Assembly: GCF_000737535.1 (NCBI RefSeq)
Contig: NZ_CP006269.1
Span: forward strand, 1,860,001 to 1,924,000
Source of the DNA: Synechococcus sp. KORDI-100
Lineage (GTDB): Bacteria; Cyanobacteriota; Cyanobacteriia; PCC-6307; Cyanobiaceae
Length of the DNA: 64,000 nt
Direction of reading: 5' to 3'
The position numbers and the translations under genes are program-made. Below, one piece after another: positions 24,526-34,358 of the stretch. Below the pieces are notes generated by a model. It saw only the letters and a list, made by a program, of their open reading frames with translations, had not been told where the DNA came from and did no database searches. How positions within the stretch are numbered: the stretch's first letter is position 1; the number at the start of each line of letters is the position of its first letter.

Positions 24526-25530
24526 ATGACCAAACAGCTCCGAAATCTGCTCTTCGCAGGTCTGGCCATCCTCCTGGCTGTTGCCTGCTCGAAGACTCCC
24601 GATACCTCGGCTGTCAGTGGACCACCAATCGTGCTCGGCTACAGCAACTGGGCCGGTTGGTGGCCCTGGGCGATCGCTGTCGAGGAGAAGCTGTTCGAGA
24701 AAAACGGCGTGAACGTCGAGATGAAGTGGTTTGACGGGTACTTGCCATCGATGGAAACCTTTGCTGCCGGCAAAATTGATGGGAATTCCCAGACCCTCAA
24801 CGACACGATCTCCTTTCTTCCCGGAGAGAACGGTGGAGAGGTTGTGGTGTTGGTGAACGACAACTCCGCTGGCAACGACCAGATCATTGCCGATGCCTCG
24901 ATCAAGTCAGTGGAAGAGCTCAAAGGCAAAACCGTGGCCGTGGAAGAAGGGGTCGTGGACGATTACCTGCTCAGCCTGGCGCTCAAGGACGTTGGCCTCA
25001 GTCGCGACGACGTTGTGATCAAGGGCATGCCGACCGACCAGGCAGCAACGGCCTTTGCAGCTGGTCAGGTGGATGCGGTTGGCGCTTTCCCTCCTTACAC
25101 CGGAACTGCCATGCAACGTGAGGGAGCGCGGGTGATCGCGACCTCGAAGGAGTACCCCGGAGCAATCCCTGACCTCCTCACCGTGAGTGGCGATCTCATC
25201 AAGGAACGTCCCGATGACGTTCAGAAGATCGTCAAAACCTGGTGGGACGTCAGAGCATTCATGGACGAAAACCCTGAGAAGTCCGAGGAGATCATGGCGA
25301 AAAGGGCAGGGATCCCAACTGAGGAATACGAGCAGTACAAGGGTGGAACCCGCTTCTTCACTCTGGATGAAAACCTTGAAGCGTTCAGCTCTGGGGAAGG
25401 CATGCAGCACATGCCTTATGCAGCCGAATCCATGGCCGACTTCATGGTCTCCGTCGGCTTCATCGAGGAGAAACCGGACTTGAGCAGCCTGTTTGATTCC
25501 AGCTTCGTCAAGAAGGAAGCCGGCGCCTGA
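24526..25530 (+). CDS. NitT/TauT-type ABC transporter substrate-binding lipoprotein
   Basis: 334 residues. The leader ends in AVACS, so the Cys near residue 21 is the likely lipid anchor. The mature part is a type II periplasmic binding protein; 'GYSNWAGWWPWAIAVEEKLF' at about 38-57 and 'GKTVAVEEGVVDDYLL' near 145 are typical of the SsuA/TauA/NrtA-like group. Ligand unknown; the genes around it suggest an organic nitrogen or sulfonate-like compound. The stop overlaps the permease start by 1 bp (TGATG). Confidence 0.88.
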   Translation: MTKQLRNLLFAGLAILLAVACSKTPDTSAVSGPPIVLGYSNWAGWWPWAIAVEEKLFEKNGVNVEMKWFDGYLPSMETFAAGKIDGNSQTLNDTISFLPGENGGEVVVLVNDNSAGNDQIIADASIKSVEELKGKTVAVEEGVVDDYLLSLALKDVGLSRDDVVIKGMPTDQAATAFAAGQVDAVGAFPPYTGTAMQREGARVIATSKEYPGAIPDLLTVSGDLIKERPDDVQKIVKTWWDVRAFMDENPEKSEEIMAKRAGIPTEEYEQYKGGTRFFTLDENLEAFSSGEGMQHMPYAAESMADFMVSVGFIEEKPDLSSLFDSSFVKKEAGA

Positions 25531-26357
25531 TGAGCGCTTCGGCCCCTGCCGCTGCCCTTGAGAAAAAGCCTGGTGTTCTCTCCCTGCTCGCTCTTGGGGC
25601 AACGCCCTCAAGAGCTGTGAGGAGCGGACTTCAGGTTGCTTCACTGCTGCTCCCGTTGCTCGCCTGGACGGTGATCGCCGCTCTCGGCGTCGTCGATGAA
25701 AAATTCCTGCCCTCACCGGGGGCTGTTTATCGATCCCTCGCCTCGATGGCGCAAAGCGGCATCCTGTTTCAGGACATCGTTGCCAGCACAGGGCGGGTGT
25801 TCGCTGGGTTCCTGCTCGCCACCCTGGTGGCTGTGCCCATCGGCATCGGCATGGGTGTCTACCCAGCCATTTGCGCGCTCTGCGAGCCGCTCATCGCCAT
25901 GTTGCGATACATGCCGGCAGCGGCTTTTATTCCTCTTCTGATCATCTACCTGGGCATCGGTGAGGAACCGAAGATCGCTCTGATCTTTCTGGGCACGGTG
26001 TTTTTCAACATCCTGATGGTGATGGATTCAGTCAAGTTCGTTCCAAAGGAACTGATCGAAACAACCCTCACCCTGGGGGGCCGCAGCCGTCAGGTGCTCG
26101 TGCAGGTGGTGGCCCGCTACAGCATGCCGAGCATCATTGACACCCTGCGCATCAACATCGCCACGTCCTGGAATCTGGTCGTGGTCGCAGAACTTGTGGC
26201 GGCGGAGGTGGGTCTAGGGAAACGCATCCAGCTCGCTCAGCGTTTCTTCCGTACCGATCAGATCTTCGCTGAACTGATCGTGTTGGGTCTGATTGGCTTT
26301 GCGATCGATATGAGTTTCCGGCTGTTGCTTCGTCTGAGCTGCCGCTGGGCGGTGTAG
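25530..26357 (+). CDS. NitT/TauT-type ABC transporter permease
   Basis: 275 residues with about six hydrophobic segments. The EAA-like loop 'ETTLTLGGRSRQVLVQVVAR YSMP' followed by 'INIATSWNLVVVAELVAAE' is the classic signature of this permease family. Translationally coupled to the binding protein upstream, and 3 bp from the ATPase downstream. Confidence 0.9.
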   Translation: MSASAPAAALEKKPGVLSLLALGATPSRAVRSGLQVASLLLPLLAWTVIAALGVVDEKFLPSPGAVYRSLASMAQSGILFQDIVASTGRVFAGFLLATLVAVPIGIGMGVYPAICALCEPLIAMLRYMPAAAFIPLLIIYLGIGEEPKIALIFLGTVFFNILMVMDSVKFVPKELIETTLTLGGRSRQVLVQVVARYSMPSIIDTLRINIATSWNLVVVAELVAAEVGLGKRIQLAQRFFRTDQIFAELIVLGLIGFAIDMSFRLLLRLSCRWAV

Positions 26358-26360
26358 CGG

Positions 26361-27128
26361 ATGGAATTACTGGTCCAGCAGGTCGGTAAGCACTTCGGGG
26401 ACGGGCCTTCGCGCAAAACCGTCCTCGAAGGGATCAGCTTCCGGATGCAATCCGGAGATTTCACAGCCCTGGTGGGAAGCTCCGGTTCTGGCAAGAGCAC
26501 GATCCTGCGACTGATTGCCGGCCTTGATCAGCCCAGCAGCGGTCGGATCCTTGTGGACGGGAACGTGGTCGGTGGTCCAGGCCCGGACCGGGGAATGGTG
26601 TTTCAGAAATACAGCTTGTATCCCTGGCTCAATGCCGCCGACAACGTGGCCTTCGGGATGCGTCTGCAGGGGATGAAATCCAGGGAGATCCGAGAACGTA
26701 CGGCTTACTTCCTTGAGGTCGTGGGCTTGCAGGACGCCTCGTCCAAATTGCCTCGCGAACTGTCCGGCGGCATGCAGCAACGGGTCGCCATCGCACGCAC
26801 CCTGGCCACCAACCCCAGTGTGCTGCTGCTGGATGAACCATTCGGTGCCCTGGACCTGCAGATCAGAGAATCCATGCAGGATTTCCTGCTCCAGCTCTGG
26901 CAGCGCACAGGCCTGACCGTTCTCCTGATCACCCATGACGTGGAGGAAGCCCTGGTGCTTGCTCAGAACGTCCATGTGCTGGCCCCCAATCCAGGCCGGA
27001 TCATCCGTTCCCTGGACGTGAAGCTCGATAAAAGCGATCTCGATGAACTGCGGCTGAGCAGTGATTTTCAGCAGCTGCGCCGAAGCCTGTCCGCCAGCCT
27101 CAAGCAGCTGGAACCGACATTTCTGTGA
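26361..27128 (+). CDS. NitT/TauT-type ABC transporter ATPase
   Basis: 255 residues. Walker A GSSGSGKST, Q-loop MVFQKYSLYPWL, signature LSGGMQQR, Walker B SVLLLDEPFGALD and H-loop ITHDVEEA are intact. Same group as SsuB/TauB/NrtD. Overlaps the Rieske gene start by 4 bp (ATGA), so transport and oxygenase are made together. Confidence 0.92.
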   Translation: MELLVQQVGKHFGDGPSRKTVLEGISFRMQSGDFTALVGSSGSGKSTILRLIAGLDQPSSGRILVDGNVVGGPGPDRGMVFQKYSLYPWLNAADNVAFGMRLQGMKSREIRERTAYFLEVVGLQDASSKLPRELSGGMQQRVAIARTLATNPSVLLLDEPFGALDLQIRESMQDFLLQLWQRTGLTVLLITHDVEEALVLAQNVHVLAPNPGRIIRSLDVKLDKSDLDELRLSSDFQQLRRSLSASLKQLEPTFL

Positions 27129-28219
27129 TGCAGGCCCTCGAGAGTGAGAGCTTTCTTCCAGCCTGGCTTTACACCGAACCTGATGTTCATCGCTGGGACT
27201 GCAGCACCTATGCCGGGACGTACTGGCATCCCGTCACAGCCACATCTCAGCTTGCCCCTGGCCAGTGCCAGGCCATCAACCTTCTGGGACGGCCTCTCCT
27301 TCTGACAAGGCCAGGAGACGGAGAACCGCGAGCGTTCCTGAACCGTTGTCCCCACCGAGGCGTGGCCTTTCAGGACGAGAGCGACAACGGCCTGCCCTGC
27401 CGGCGTTTGATCTGCCCTTATCACGGCTGGACCTACAACCTGGAGGGAGAGTTGCTGGCGGCAGCCAGGGAACAGGACCTCCCGCAGCCGTTTCAGCGCA
27501 GGGACTGGCCCCTCACAGCGCTCCCCTGTCTCGTCGATGGCCCACTGATCTGGGTGGCGCTCAGCGACGAGCCTCGTCCTCTGACGCGACAGCTGGAACA
27601 GGTGCATCAGGAAGTGATGGCCCTGTGGACAAGCCCCATGAAGCAGGTGCATCAGATCCGACGCCGCCTGACTTGCAACTGGAAAGTCGCTCACGACAAC
27701 ACCCTCGACGACTATCACGTCGCGGTGGCCCATCCAACGACTCTGCACCGCGAGCAGGGGCCTGTGAAGGACTACGTGCACCGGTTCACGGAGTTCGGAA
27801 ATGTCCTGATCACACCCCATGCCGACGGCGGCCACTTTCATACGTTCGGCCTGCCTCCCTGGACGCACCTGATCACCTGGCCGGACGGGCGCATGGCGCT
27901 GTTGGAGTTCCTGCCGGAGAGCCACTGCACCACGGCGATGCAGTTGCGGTTGTTTGTCTCAGAGCAAAGCCGAGACGGCGGCGACGACGACCAGCGCGAC
28001 CAAGCGACGGACATCTGGCTCACCAGCCTGCTTGGCTTCCTGGAGGAAGACCGGAAACTGGTGGAATCAGCGCAGCGCGGCTACGAAAGCGGCATCATGC
28101 CAGGACCTGCCCACCGCCTGGAAGATCGGATCCTGCACTGGCAAAGAATCTACCGACAACAACTCCCGGGGTCTACAGACGCATCGTCGTCCGAAGCCAG
28201 GAGGTCATGGCAACGTTGA
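27125..28219 (+). CDS. Rieske non-heme iron oxygenase
   Basis: 364 residues. The Rieske [2Fe-2S] site is Cys75-His77 and Cys97-His100 (NRCPHRG, CPYHGWTY). The catalytic domain has VAHDNTLDDYHVAVAHP near 195-212, which supplies the Asp/His/His iron site and bridging Asp of the ring-hydroxylating/demethylating oxygenases. It resembles the choline monooxygenase and phthalate-type alpha subunits in plan. Electrons may come from a general ferredoxin and reductase, as no reductase gene is in the operon. Coupled to an ABC transporter, so it likely acts on the imported compound. Its end overlaps the convergent isomerase gene by 47 bp. Confidence 0.88.
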   Translation: MMQALESESFLPAWLYTEPDVHRWDCSTYAGTYWHPVTATSQLAPGQCQAINLLGRPLLLTRPGDGEPRAFLNRCPHRGVAFQDESDNGLPCRRLICPYHGWTYNLEGELLAAAREQDLPQPFQRRDWPLTALPCLVDGPLIWVALSDEPRPLTRQLEQVHQEVMALWTSPMKQVHQIRRRLTCNWKVAHDNTLDDYHVAVAHPTTLHREQGPVKDYVHRFTEFGNVLITPHADGGHFHTFGLPPWTHLITWPDGRMALLEFLPESHCTTAMQLRLFVSEQSRDGGDDDQRDQATDIWLTSLLGFLEEDRKLVESAQRGYESGIMPGPAHRLEDRILHWQRIYRQQLPGSTDASSSEARRSWQR

Positions 28220-29018
28220 TGGCGTCCACATCGGCGAGCGGTTCGGCGCTGAAGGGAACCGTCGGCATGTAGCCATCAGGCCCGAATTCCGGGGTGATCG
28301 TGATCGGATCAGCCTTCGAACCGCGGCGATCAAGAAACAACTGCCAACACAGACGATGGGCTTCCAGGGCTTCAGCCCATTCCGGGGCAAACGGGTGCGA
28401 AACCGAGGGACCTTGGGCATGCCCAACCCGGGCATGAATGTGATCGACATGACTTGCCATGGCCTGGATCGGCTTCAGGTCCGGCGTCATCAGGCGTTCG
28501 CTCACCGCGCACCAGTGGCTGAGATCGGCGGTGAGGCGCAGGCGGGGGTGCTGCTGGAGCCAGAAGGGCAACCGCCAGGGATTGAACAGACTGCGGCTCC
28601 GATGCGTCTCCAGCATCACCGGACAGGACACCTGCTCAAGGCGATCCAGCACCGCCTCAAGAAAATCGTTCTGTTCCGGGTCTGTCCAGCTATCGCTGCC
28701 GGTGATCAGGTTGATCTTCAGAGGCAGCAGCGGCCCTGCGCGATTCAGGGCTCGATCGAGCTGCTCGAGATGCTGGTCGGGACTGTCGCCGAGGTTGGGG
28801 GTGTAATCCCCGCCTGTGATGATTTCCAGGATCAGGGCCTGATCGAACCGACGCAGTGCCTCGAGCAGATCACTGGAGCTGACGGTTTCAAGGCAGGGAT
28901 GATCCAGGTTGATCTCGATGCCGTCAAAACCGGTTGCACCGGAACGTTGAAGGGCCTGATCGAAGGATCCGCGCCAACCCCAGAGTGTTTGGAACAGAAG
29001 AAGCTCAGTGGGACACAA
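28173..29018 (-). CDS. sugar-phosphate isomerase/epimerase-like TIM barrel
   Basis: 281 residues of the xylose isomerase-like/AP endonuclease family 2 fold. Metal-ligand candidates: Glu in GIEINLDHP, Glu-His in MLETHRSRSL, Asp-His in LTADLSHWC, His in HIHARVG, and Glu in ITPEFGP. It may process a product of the neighbouring Rieske oxygenase, but it is on the other strand, so the link is only by position. Confidence 0.82.
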   Translation of the reverse strand: MCPTELLLFQTLWGWRGSFDQALQRSGATGFDGIEINLDHPCLETVSSSDLLEALRRFDQALILEIITGGDYTPNLGDSPDQHLEQLDRALNRAGPLLPLKINLITGSDSWTDPEQNDFLEAVLDRLEQVSCPVMLETHRSRSLFNPWRLPFWLQQHPRLRLTADLSHWCAVSERLMTPDLKPIQAMASHVDHIHARVGHAQGPSVSHPFAPEWAEALEAHRLCWQLFLDRRGSKADPITITPEFGPDGYMPTVPFSAEPLADVDAINVAMTSWLRTTMRL

Positions 29019-29177
29019 AACAGACCAGCGGCAACCAATCTCAACAAGGAAAATCTGGCAGTCTCAAGCGTCGAGTGCCAAGACGCAGCAATCAATTCTG
29101 TGATCAATTCGTAACGATAAAGTTCATCAACCTGAACCTTTTTTTCAACACATTGCCCTTACGTTCTCCGGGAACAA

Positions 29178-29531
29178 GTGATCAACTCCATGATCCTTCT
29201 TCACTTCTTCGGACTCGGAGATGTACTGCGGCGTTTTGAACTTGAGCAGCTCACCGGCTTGAATCTGATGGGTTTCCGACCCGTCGCACTCGATGATCTT
29301 GTGATCTGGTCTCAGCGCGTAGCAGACCAACAACGCTGGGATGCCGATCGCATTCATCACGATGTTCTCAATCTCTGGATCGATCAGGCCGAAGAGATCA
29401 ATGTTTGGAAACAACGCCTAAAGCAATCACCTGCAAACGTTGAACTCCTGGCGGGTATCGGCGACGAACGCACCTGGCAGCAACACTGGGAGTGCATGCT
29501 GCGCCAGACCCCTCCGGGTGAGAGGGCCTGA
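29178..29531 (+). CDS. hypothetical protein
   Basis: GTG start at 29178 (117 residues) or ATG at 29190. Soluble, Trp-rich second half (LWIDQAEEINVWKQRLKQ; RTWQQHWECML). An antisense frame (29145-29414) is less convincing. Unrecognised. Confidence 0.5.
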   Translation: MINSMILLHFFGLGDVLRRFELEQLTGLNLMGFRPVALDDLVIWSQRVADQQRWDADRIHHDVLNLWIDQAEEINVWKQRLKQSPANVELLAGIGDERTWQQHWECMLRQTPPGERA

Positions 29532-29624
29532 GAGCCAGAGCCAGCGAATCAACAAGACAGATGGACCCTGAGAACTGATGAACAATCCAATGACGATCTG
29601 TTCACGTTGTCCAGATGAGTTGCT

Positions 29625-29906
29625 TCAAGGAAGCTGGCTGATCACCCTGACATTCTCTTCCGGTTTGTAGCGCGACGTCCAGCGACGCAGCTGGGATTCC
29701 TCCTCGTCAGTTCGCGTGCAAGCAAATCCGTAGCGAGCACGAACTCGATCAGATGCTGCCCTCAATGCCTTCACACCGAGGGATTCAAGTTCAGAAACGC
29801 GGAACGAGTCGCCAGGTTTCAGATACTCCAATATCACCGTTGAGGGTGAATACAAGGTGCTGAATTGACCGTCAGGCCACTCCAGTTGAAAGCGAACTTC
29901 CGGCAT
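29625..29906 (-). CDS. MSMEG_0570 family nitrogen-starvation protein
   Basis: 93 residues beginning MPEVRFQLEWPDGQFSTLYS, with the typical following 'SPSTVILEYLKPGDSF' and 'ASDRVRARYGFACTR'. This small family occurs only with the Nit1C gene cluster and is named for a nitrogen-starvation link in mycobacteria. Biochemical role unknown. It is the last gene of the minus-strand cluster 29625-34184. Confidence 0.88.
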   Translation of the reverse strand: MPEVRFQLEWPDGQFSTLYSPSTVILEYLKPGDSFRVSELESLGVKALRAASDRVRARYGFACTRTDEEESQLRRWTSRYKPEENVRVISQLP

Positions 29907-29959
29907 GAGCCTGAAAAGTGATCACGAATCCTGCAATGGGGTCGTTCAACCCTGCTGTT

Positions 29960-30937
29960 TCAACTGGCACAGCCGAAGCCTGTCAGGCCAAGAGAGCCCT
30001 GCCAGAAACATTCAGACTCGCCAGCGCGCTCCAACTGAACCTGACAGGCTCCCTTGGCGAACCGTCCGATCCGGCAGCAGATCAGATCGGGATCGTCTCG
30101 CACCGACCGTTTGAGCCTGTCCGCGTGTGACGGGTCCACTGCCAGGAGGTACCCGAAGCTGGGAAAACAGGTCAGCCATGCCGTCTCCTCAACCTGATCC
30201 GGCCGTCGGATCAAATCTAGGTCGATGCTGAGTCCATGGCCGCAGGCTTCGGCAAACATCGCCGCTGTGCCCGTGATCCCCCCCATGCTGATGTCCTTGG
30301 CCGCATGAACGATCCCTGCCGAAGCCAGAGCTGGAAGCAGGCTGAGGTGGGAGCAAAGCGATTCTGAAGACGCCTTGGTCGCCGCATCCCAGAAGGGATA
30401 GTGGCGGTATAAGGATCCCTTCTGGTTCACCAGCATCCAGAGCTCATCGCCAGGACGTGCCGACCGGGCTGAGAGCACGGGGCCTTCGGCGACCCCCAGG
30501 ACAGCCACCGACAGAGCCCGGTACGGACTGTGCTGGTTGGAGTGCCCTCCCACCATGGGAATCGCGAAGCGATCGCAGGCGAATCGCATTCCAGCCAACA
30601 GCTCAGCCTGGGATTCCGGGCCCTGGCTCCAGACACTGTTCACCAGAGCCAGGGGACGTCCACCCATGGCGGCGATATCGCTGAGGTTCACCAGAACACC
30701 ACTCCAGCCTGCGAACCATGGGTCGTCCTCCACGAGGCCGGGATGCATGCCCTCGCAGGCCAGCAACAACTGACCGTTCTGGCGAGGCAACAGGGCTGCA
30801 TCGTCGCCCAGCATTCCAGCGGCCCCCAACTGCGGGAAGGGACGATGGGAAAACGCCTCCGCTGCAGGCTGGATGTCGCGCTTGGCAAGCAGACCGCTCT
30901 GCTGACGCAGCGCAGTCACCAACGGCCTGAGATTCAT
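29960..30937 (-). CDS. AIR synthase-related protein (Sll0787 family)
   Basis: 325 residues of the PurM/SelD/ThiL-like ATP-binding fold. 'LGDDAALLP' near 40 is the N-terminal Asp-Asp metal/nucleotide motif; GWSGVLVNLSDIAAMGGRP follows near 80, and KDISMGGITGTAAMF near 230. In Nit1C clusters this protein accompanies the GNAT protein. Reaction unknown, probably ATP-dependent activation of a substrate. It overlaps the GNAT gene by 4 bp. Confidence 0.87.
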   Translation of the reverse strand: MNLRPLVTALRQQSGLLAKRDIQPAAEAFSHRPFPQLGAAGMLGDDAALLPRQNGQLLLACEGMHPGLVEDDPWFAGWSGVLVNLSDIAAMGGRPLALVNSVWSQGPESQAELLAGMRFACDRFAIPMVGGHSNQHSPYRALSVAVLGVAEGPVLSARSARPGDELWMLVNQKGSLYRHYPFWDAATKASSESLCSHLSLLPALASAGIVHAAKDISMGGITGTAAMFAEACGHGLSIDLDLIRRPDQVEETAWLTCFPSFGYLLAVDPSHADRLKRSVRDDPDLICCRIGRFAKGACQVQLERAGESECFWQGSLGLTGFGCAS

Positions 30938-31602
30938 GCCGCGATGGGTGAGGCAAAGGTCCCGGCTGGTCGCAACTCCCTTGACGGGACGTAGTAGTCG
31001 AGGTCGGCCTGCATCAGGTGATGGCGAATGCCACGAATCTCGAGTTCCTCGATAGACGTCCAGTGCAGACGACGGAAGAAGCGCACATTCTGAATTTGAA
31101 CCGTGGCCAGAAAACGATCGCAGCCCCAGCCATTGGCGCTGGTGACAGCTTTCCAGATCAGGCCTTTGCCGATCTGGTTGTGACGTCGGAAATCGCTGTG
31201 TACCCCTAAGCGGCCTCCGTACCAGAGCCGTGGTTCGGTCTCAACGATCCGCACCACACCAACCACCTGAGCCTCGCCGTCGTCGTTGTCCTGCGGCTCG
31301 GAACTGTGATGCAACGCCGCGATCGGACAGGCGATGCGATCGAGCTCATCGCGATCAGAGTGTTCAAACACATGCTGTTCACGGCAGAAGATGCTGCGCC
31401 GCAGGGACCAGTAGCCACGGATCAGGGATGAATCCGGACGCAGCAAGTGAAACGTGAAGCGATCTGAGTGAGCGGTCGGCGAGAGGCGAAAGTCATCGGC
31501 ATCGATGCCGATGCCTCCACGGACTGAAGGGGTGAACAAACTGGGGGCGGAGCTGACGCTGCGACCGATGCCTCGGCTGCTCGGATCAAGACAGGACACC
31601 AT
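30934..31602 (-). CDS. MSMEG_0567/Sll0786 family N-acetyltransferase
   Basis: 222 residues of the GNAT fold. The acetyl-CoA region reads RLGVHSDFRRHNQIGKGLIW (R-x-x-Q-x-G-K-G/A type) near 150-170. The first 35 residues are Ser/Arg-rich and may be outside the native start. Substrate unknown. Sits 3 bp after the radical SAM gene. Confidence 0.87.
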   Translation of the reverse strand: MVSCLDPSSRGIGRSVSSAPSLFTPSVRGGIGIDADDFRLSPTAHSDRFTFHLLRPDSSLIRGYWSLRRSIFCREQHVFEHSDRDELDRIACPIAALHHSSEPQDNDDGEAQVVGVVRIVETEPRLWYGGRLGVHSDFRRHNQIGKGLIWKAVTSANGWGCDRFLATVQIQNVRFFRRLHWTSIEELEIRGIRHHLMQADLDYYVPSRELRPAGTFASPIAA

Positions 31603-31605
31603 GGT

Positions 31606-32697
31606 TCAGGTGCTCTGCTCAAACAGTGAGAGGGCCGAACAGGCTCCACACTTCGCACAACCAGCAGACATGCGCTCCGACCGGAGATCTCCCTGGCGCA
31701 ACAGCTCGGCAACCCCCTGGTAGACGTCAACCATGAATGAAGTGTCCGGCGAAGGATGGTTCTCCAGTGGAGTCCCGGAAATCGGCACAAAGGGGACAAC
31801 AAAGGGGTAAACACCAAGGTCAATCAGTCGACGGCTGCAGTCGAGGAGAGCATCCCGGCTGTCGCCCAACCCCGCCAACAGGTAGGTGGACACCTCCCCG
31901 CGCCCGAAAACAGCAACGGCATCGGCGAAAGCCTCGTAGTACCGCTCCAGACTCAGCTCAGACTTCCCAGGCAGAATGCGACGTCTCACCTCCGGCGAGA
32001 CCACTTCGAGGTGCATGCCCAGACTGTCGACCCCTGCCTGCTTCATGCGTCGATACCAGATCGGATCGTCCGGTGGCTCGCACTGGCCTTGAATCGGCAG
32101 ATCCACGCGCTGCTTGACGGCGGCGGCCGTCTCGGCCATCAAGCGAGCTCCACGGTCATCACTGTTGGGGGTGCCGGTCGTCATCACCAGCTGAGTGACG
32201 CCATCGAGACGCACGGCAGCCTCAGCCACCTCCGCCACCTGATCCGGGGTTTTGCGAACGACCGTGGAACCATCCTCAAGGGACTGCTCGATGGCACAGA
32301 ACTGACAGGACTGCGTGCGGTCCCGGAAGCGGATACAGGTCTGCAGCAGCGTGGTGGCCAGGACACTGCGGCTGTGCAGCAGAGCGATGGAGCGATAGGG
32401 CACGCCATCGGCCGTGCTCAGTCCGTAGAACGTCGGCTCATCGGTGGTCGTCACCGCAGGCAACGCCTCGTTCTGAGGGCCGCTCAGGGCGACCCCATCA
32501 CCAGATGCGTCGAGGCTGTAAGGCGAGAGGCTGGACGCATCGTTGTAAATCGGCACCATCACGGTGGTGCCATCAAGCTCAAGGGCGCGGTGGTCCGACG
32601 GACCTGCACCGCCTCGCCGCCCCCGGTTCCCCTTGAGGGATCCATCGCGAAGACCCTTGACCTGAAGTTCGGTCACGACACGGCCCAGCTCAGACAT
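31606..32697 (-). CDS. MSMEG_0568 family radical SAM protein
   Basis: 363 residues. The radical SAM cluster ligands are in '[16 protein letters not shown]', with the first Cys spaced nine residues from the last pair rather than the standard three, as seen in this family. A second Cys-rich end (CAKCGACS) may bind another cluster. The gene overlaps the nitrilase start by 8 bp. Reaction not known. Confidence 0.87.
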   Translation of the reverse strand: MSELGRVVTELQVKGLRDGSLKGNRGRRGGAGPSDHRALELDGTTVMVPIYNDASSLSPYSLDASGDGVALSGPQNEALPAVTTTDEPTFYGLSTADGVPYRSIALLHSRSVLATTLLQTCIRFRDRTQSCQFCAIEQSLEDGSTVVRKTPDQVAEVAEAAVRLDGVTQLVMTTGTPNSDDRGARLMAETAAAVKQRVDLPIQGQCEPPDDPIWYRRMKQAGVDSLGMHLEVVSPEVRRRILPGKSELSLERYYEAFADAVAVFGRGEVSTYLLAGLGDSRDALLDCSRRLIDLGVYPFVVPFVPISGTPLENHPSPDTSFMVDVYQGVAELLRQGDLRSERMSAGCAKCGACSALSLFEQST

Positions 32698-33682
32698 GGT
32701 TCAACTCCTCGATCGCACGGCCCAACTCAACGGCTGGAGAAGGTTGCAGCTCCGATGGCATCTCCTGCATCGTCATCGCAGGCGAGCTGTTGATGCGGAG
32801 CGACAGCAACTCCGGACGGCTGTAGTGGCCGACGCTGTCCATCATTCGCTTGCGTTTGGTGATCAGGGCCAGATCCAGCTCCGCAATGGCGAGGCCCTCG
32901 CCGTCCGGAAGCGGTCCAGCCAGATAACGGCCCTCCGGACTGATCACCGCGGTGTGGCATCCGCCCTGAAAGGCCTTGTGAAGCGACGTATCCGGTGTGA
33001 TCGCCCCATAGTCCTCGGGATCCAGCCATCCTGTGGAGCAGATCACAAAACAGCCGGCCTCCAGGGCGTGGTGCCGCATGGTTACGGCCGTCTGCTCCGT
33101 GAAGATCGGTCCCACGAGGGAGCCGGGAAACTGGGCGCAGTGAAGCTGCTCCCCCTGGGCCATCAGGGCGTAGCGAGCGAGGGGGTTGTAGTGCTCCCAG
33201 CAAGCCAGGGCACCGACACGACCCAGAGGGGTGGTGACAACCTTCAGTCCGGCGCCATCTCCCTGTCCCCACACCATCCTCTCGTGGTAAGTCGGGGTGA
33301 TCTTGCGCCGTTTGAGGACGATCTCACCACAGCTGTTGAATAACAGCTGCGTGTTGTAAAGGGTGCCTCCATCGCGTTCGTTGACGCCCAGCAGAACCTG
33401 CATGCCGTGTTGGCGTGCCGCTGCTGCAACGGCGTCAGTGACAGGACCGGGAACCACCACCGCCTGCTCATAGAGAGCAAGGTGCGGACGACCCATCCGC
33501 ACAGGGGGCTCGACGAAGGAGAAATAGGGGTAATAGGGGAGAAACGTCTCGGGGAAGACGATCAACTCGACGCCTTCGGCCGCCGCATCGGCCATGGCAT
33601 CGAGCACCTTCTGAAGGGACCCGTCCAGGCTGAAAAGCACAGGACGGATCTGGGCAGCGGCAACTTTGACGGTGGTCACCAT
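32690..33682 (-). CDS. nit1: Nit1-type nitrilase (Nit6803 family)
   Basis: 330 residues. The carbon-nitrogen hydrolase triad is complete: Glu45 ([12 protein letters not shown]), Lys127 ([11 protein letters not shown]) and Cys161 ([11 protein letters not shown]). It hydrolyses nitriles to carboxylate plus ammonia. In other bacteria the Nit1C cluster is needed for growth on cyanide as nitrogen source. Central gene of the cluster here. Confidence 0.92.
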   Translation of the reverse strand: MVTTVKVAAAQIRPVLFSLDGSLQKVLDAMADAAAEGVELIVFPETFLPYYPYFSFVEPPVRMGRPHLALYEQAVVVPGPVTDAVAAAARQHGMQVLLGVNERDGGTLYNTQLLFNSCGEIVLKRRKITPTYHERMVWGQGDGAGLKVVTTPLGRVGALACWEHYNPLARYALMAQGEQLHCAQFPGSLVGPIFTEQTAVTMRHHALEAGCFVICSTGWLDPEDYGAITPDTSLHKAFQGGCHTAVISPEGRYLAGPLPDGEGLAIAELDLALITKRKRMMDSVGHYSRPELLSLRINSSPAMTMQEMPSELQPSPAVELGRAIEELNHV

Positions 33683-33701
33683 GGTGAGGTCCGGTGCTGA
33701 C

Positions 33702-34184
33702 TCAGAGCGTCCAGGTCTCGAGGATGAAGGCTCCTTCCTTGCGATGCATCAACACGATGTCGAGGACATCCAGAGGGTTGACCGGAGTGATGCCTGGCAT
33801 CAAAGCCTTTTCGCTGTGTCCGTAGAGGGCCTGCAGAGCGAAGCGGCAGGCGTAGACCTTGCCACCCTGATCCATGAATTTCTGCAGACGGGCATTGAAG
33901 TTCAGATGGCCGTCAAACGCCGCGTCACCAAGCTTGGGAAAACCACGCATCACACCCAGCGTCACGCCCGGGCCGTAGAGAAGAACGGAGGTCTCGAAGC
34001 CTTTGTTGATCAGACGACTGGCCTGAAGCAGGTTGACCAGACCGATCGACCCTTCAAATGCCACGGTGTGAAAGGTCACCAACGCCTTCTCACCTGGATC
34101 CGCCTTCACATCAGGAAAAACTTTCTCCTCGTAGTCGACGAGAAAATCTCCGGGCTGATTAGCGGGGCGATCGACAACTGGCAT
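33702..34184 (-). CDS. MSMEG_0572/Sll0783 family nitrogen-starvation protein
   Basis: 160 residues, DsrE/F-like alpha/beta pattern: [20 protein letters not shown], then '[20 protein letters not shown]', and Cys in [11 protein letters not shown]. In Synechocystis the homologue Sll0783 is induced by nitrogen starvation and required for polyhydroxybutyrate formation. It is first in the minus-strand operon, 20 bp before the nitrilase. I looked for a GTA-N8-TAC NtcA site in the 170-bp upstream gap and found none. Confidence 0.9.
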   Translation of the reverse strand: MPVVDRPANQPGDFLVDYEEKVFPDVKADPGEKALVTFHTVAFEGSIGLVNLLQASRLINKGFETSVLLYGPGVTLGVMRGFPKLGDAAFDGHLNFNARLQKFMDQGGKVYACRFALQALYGHSEKALMPGITPVNPLDVLDIVLMHRKEGAFILETWTL

Positions 34185-34358
34185 GTGAAGAAAGGCTAAG
34201 AACCCAAACCATGGCCTTGGTCACCATTCAAAAAATGTTCCTGATGCAACCGAATCAGGCATCGAAACCCACGGGTCTGCGTTGATTTTCGTGCCCATGA
34301 CTACATCACGACGGCTTGCTTTCCCTGATGGTTAAAAAGGCAAATTCTGAGCTGATTG

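Noticed and set aside
34185-34358. NtcA box in the divergent Nit1C promoter region
   Set aside because: No GTA-N8-TAC found on reading both strands, although nitrogen control would be expected.
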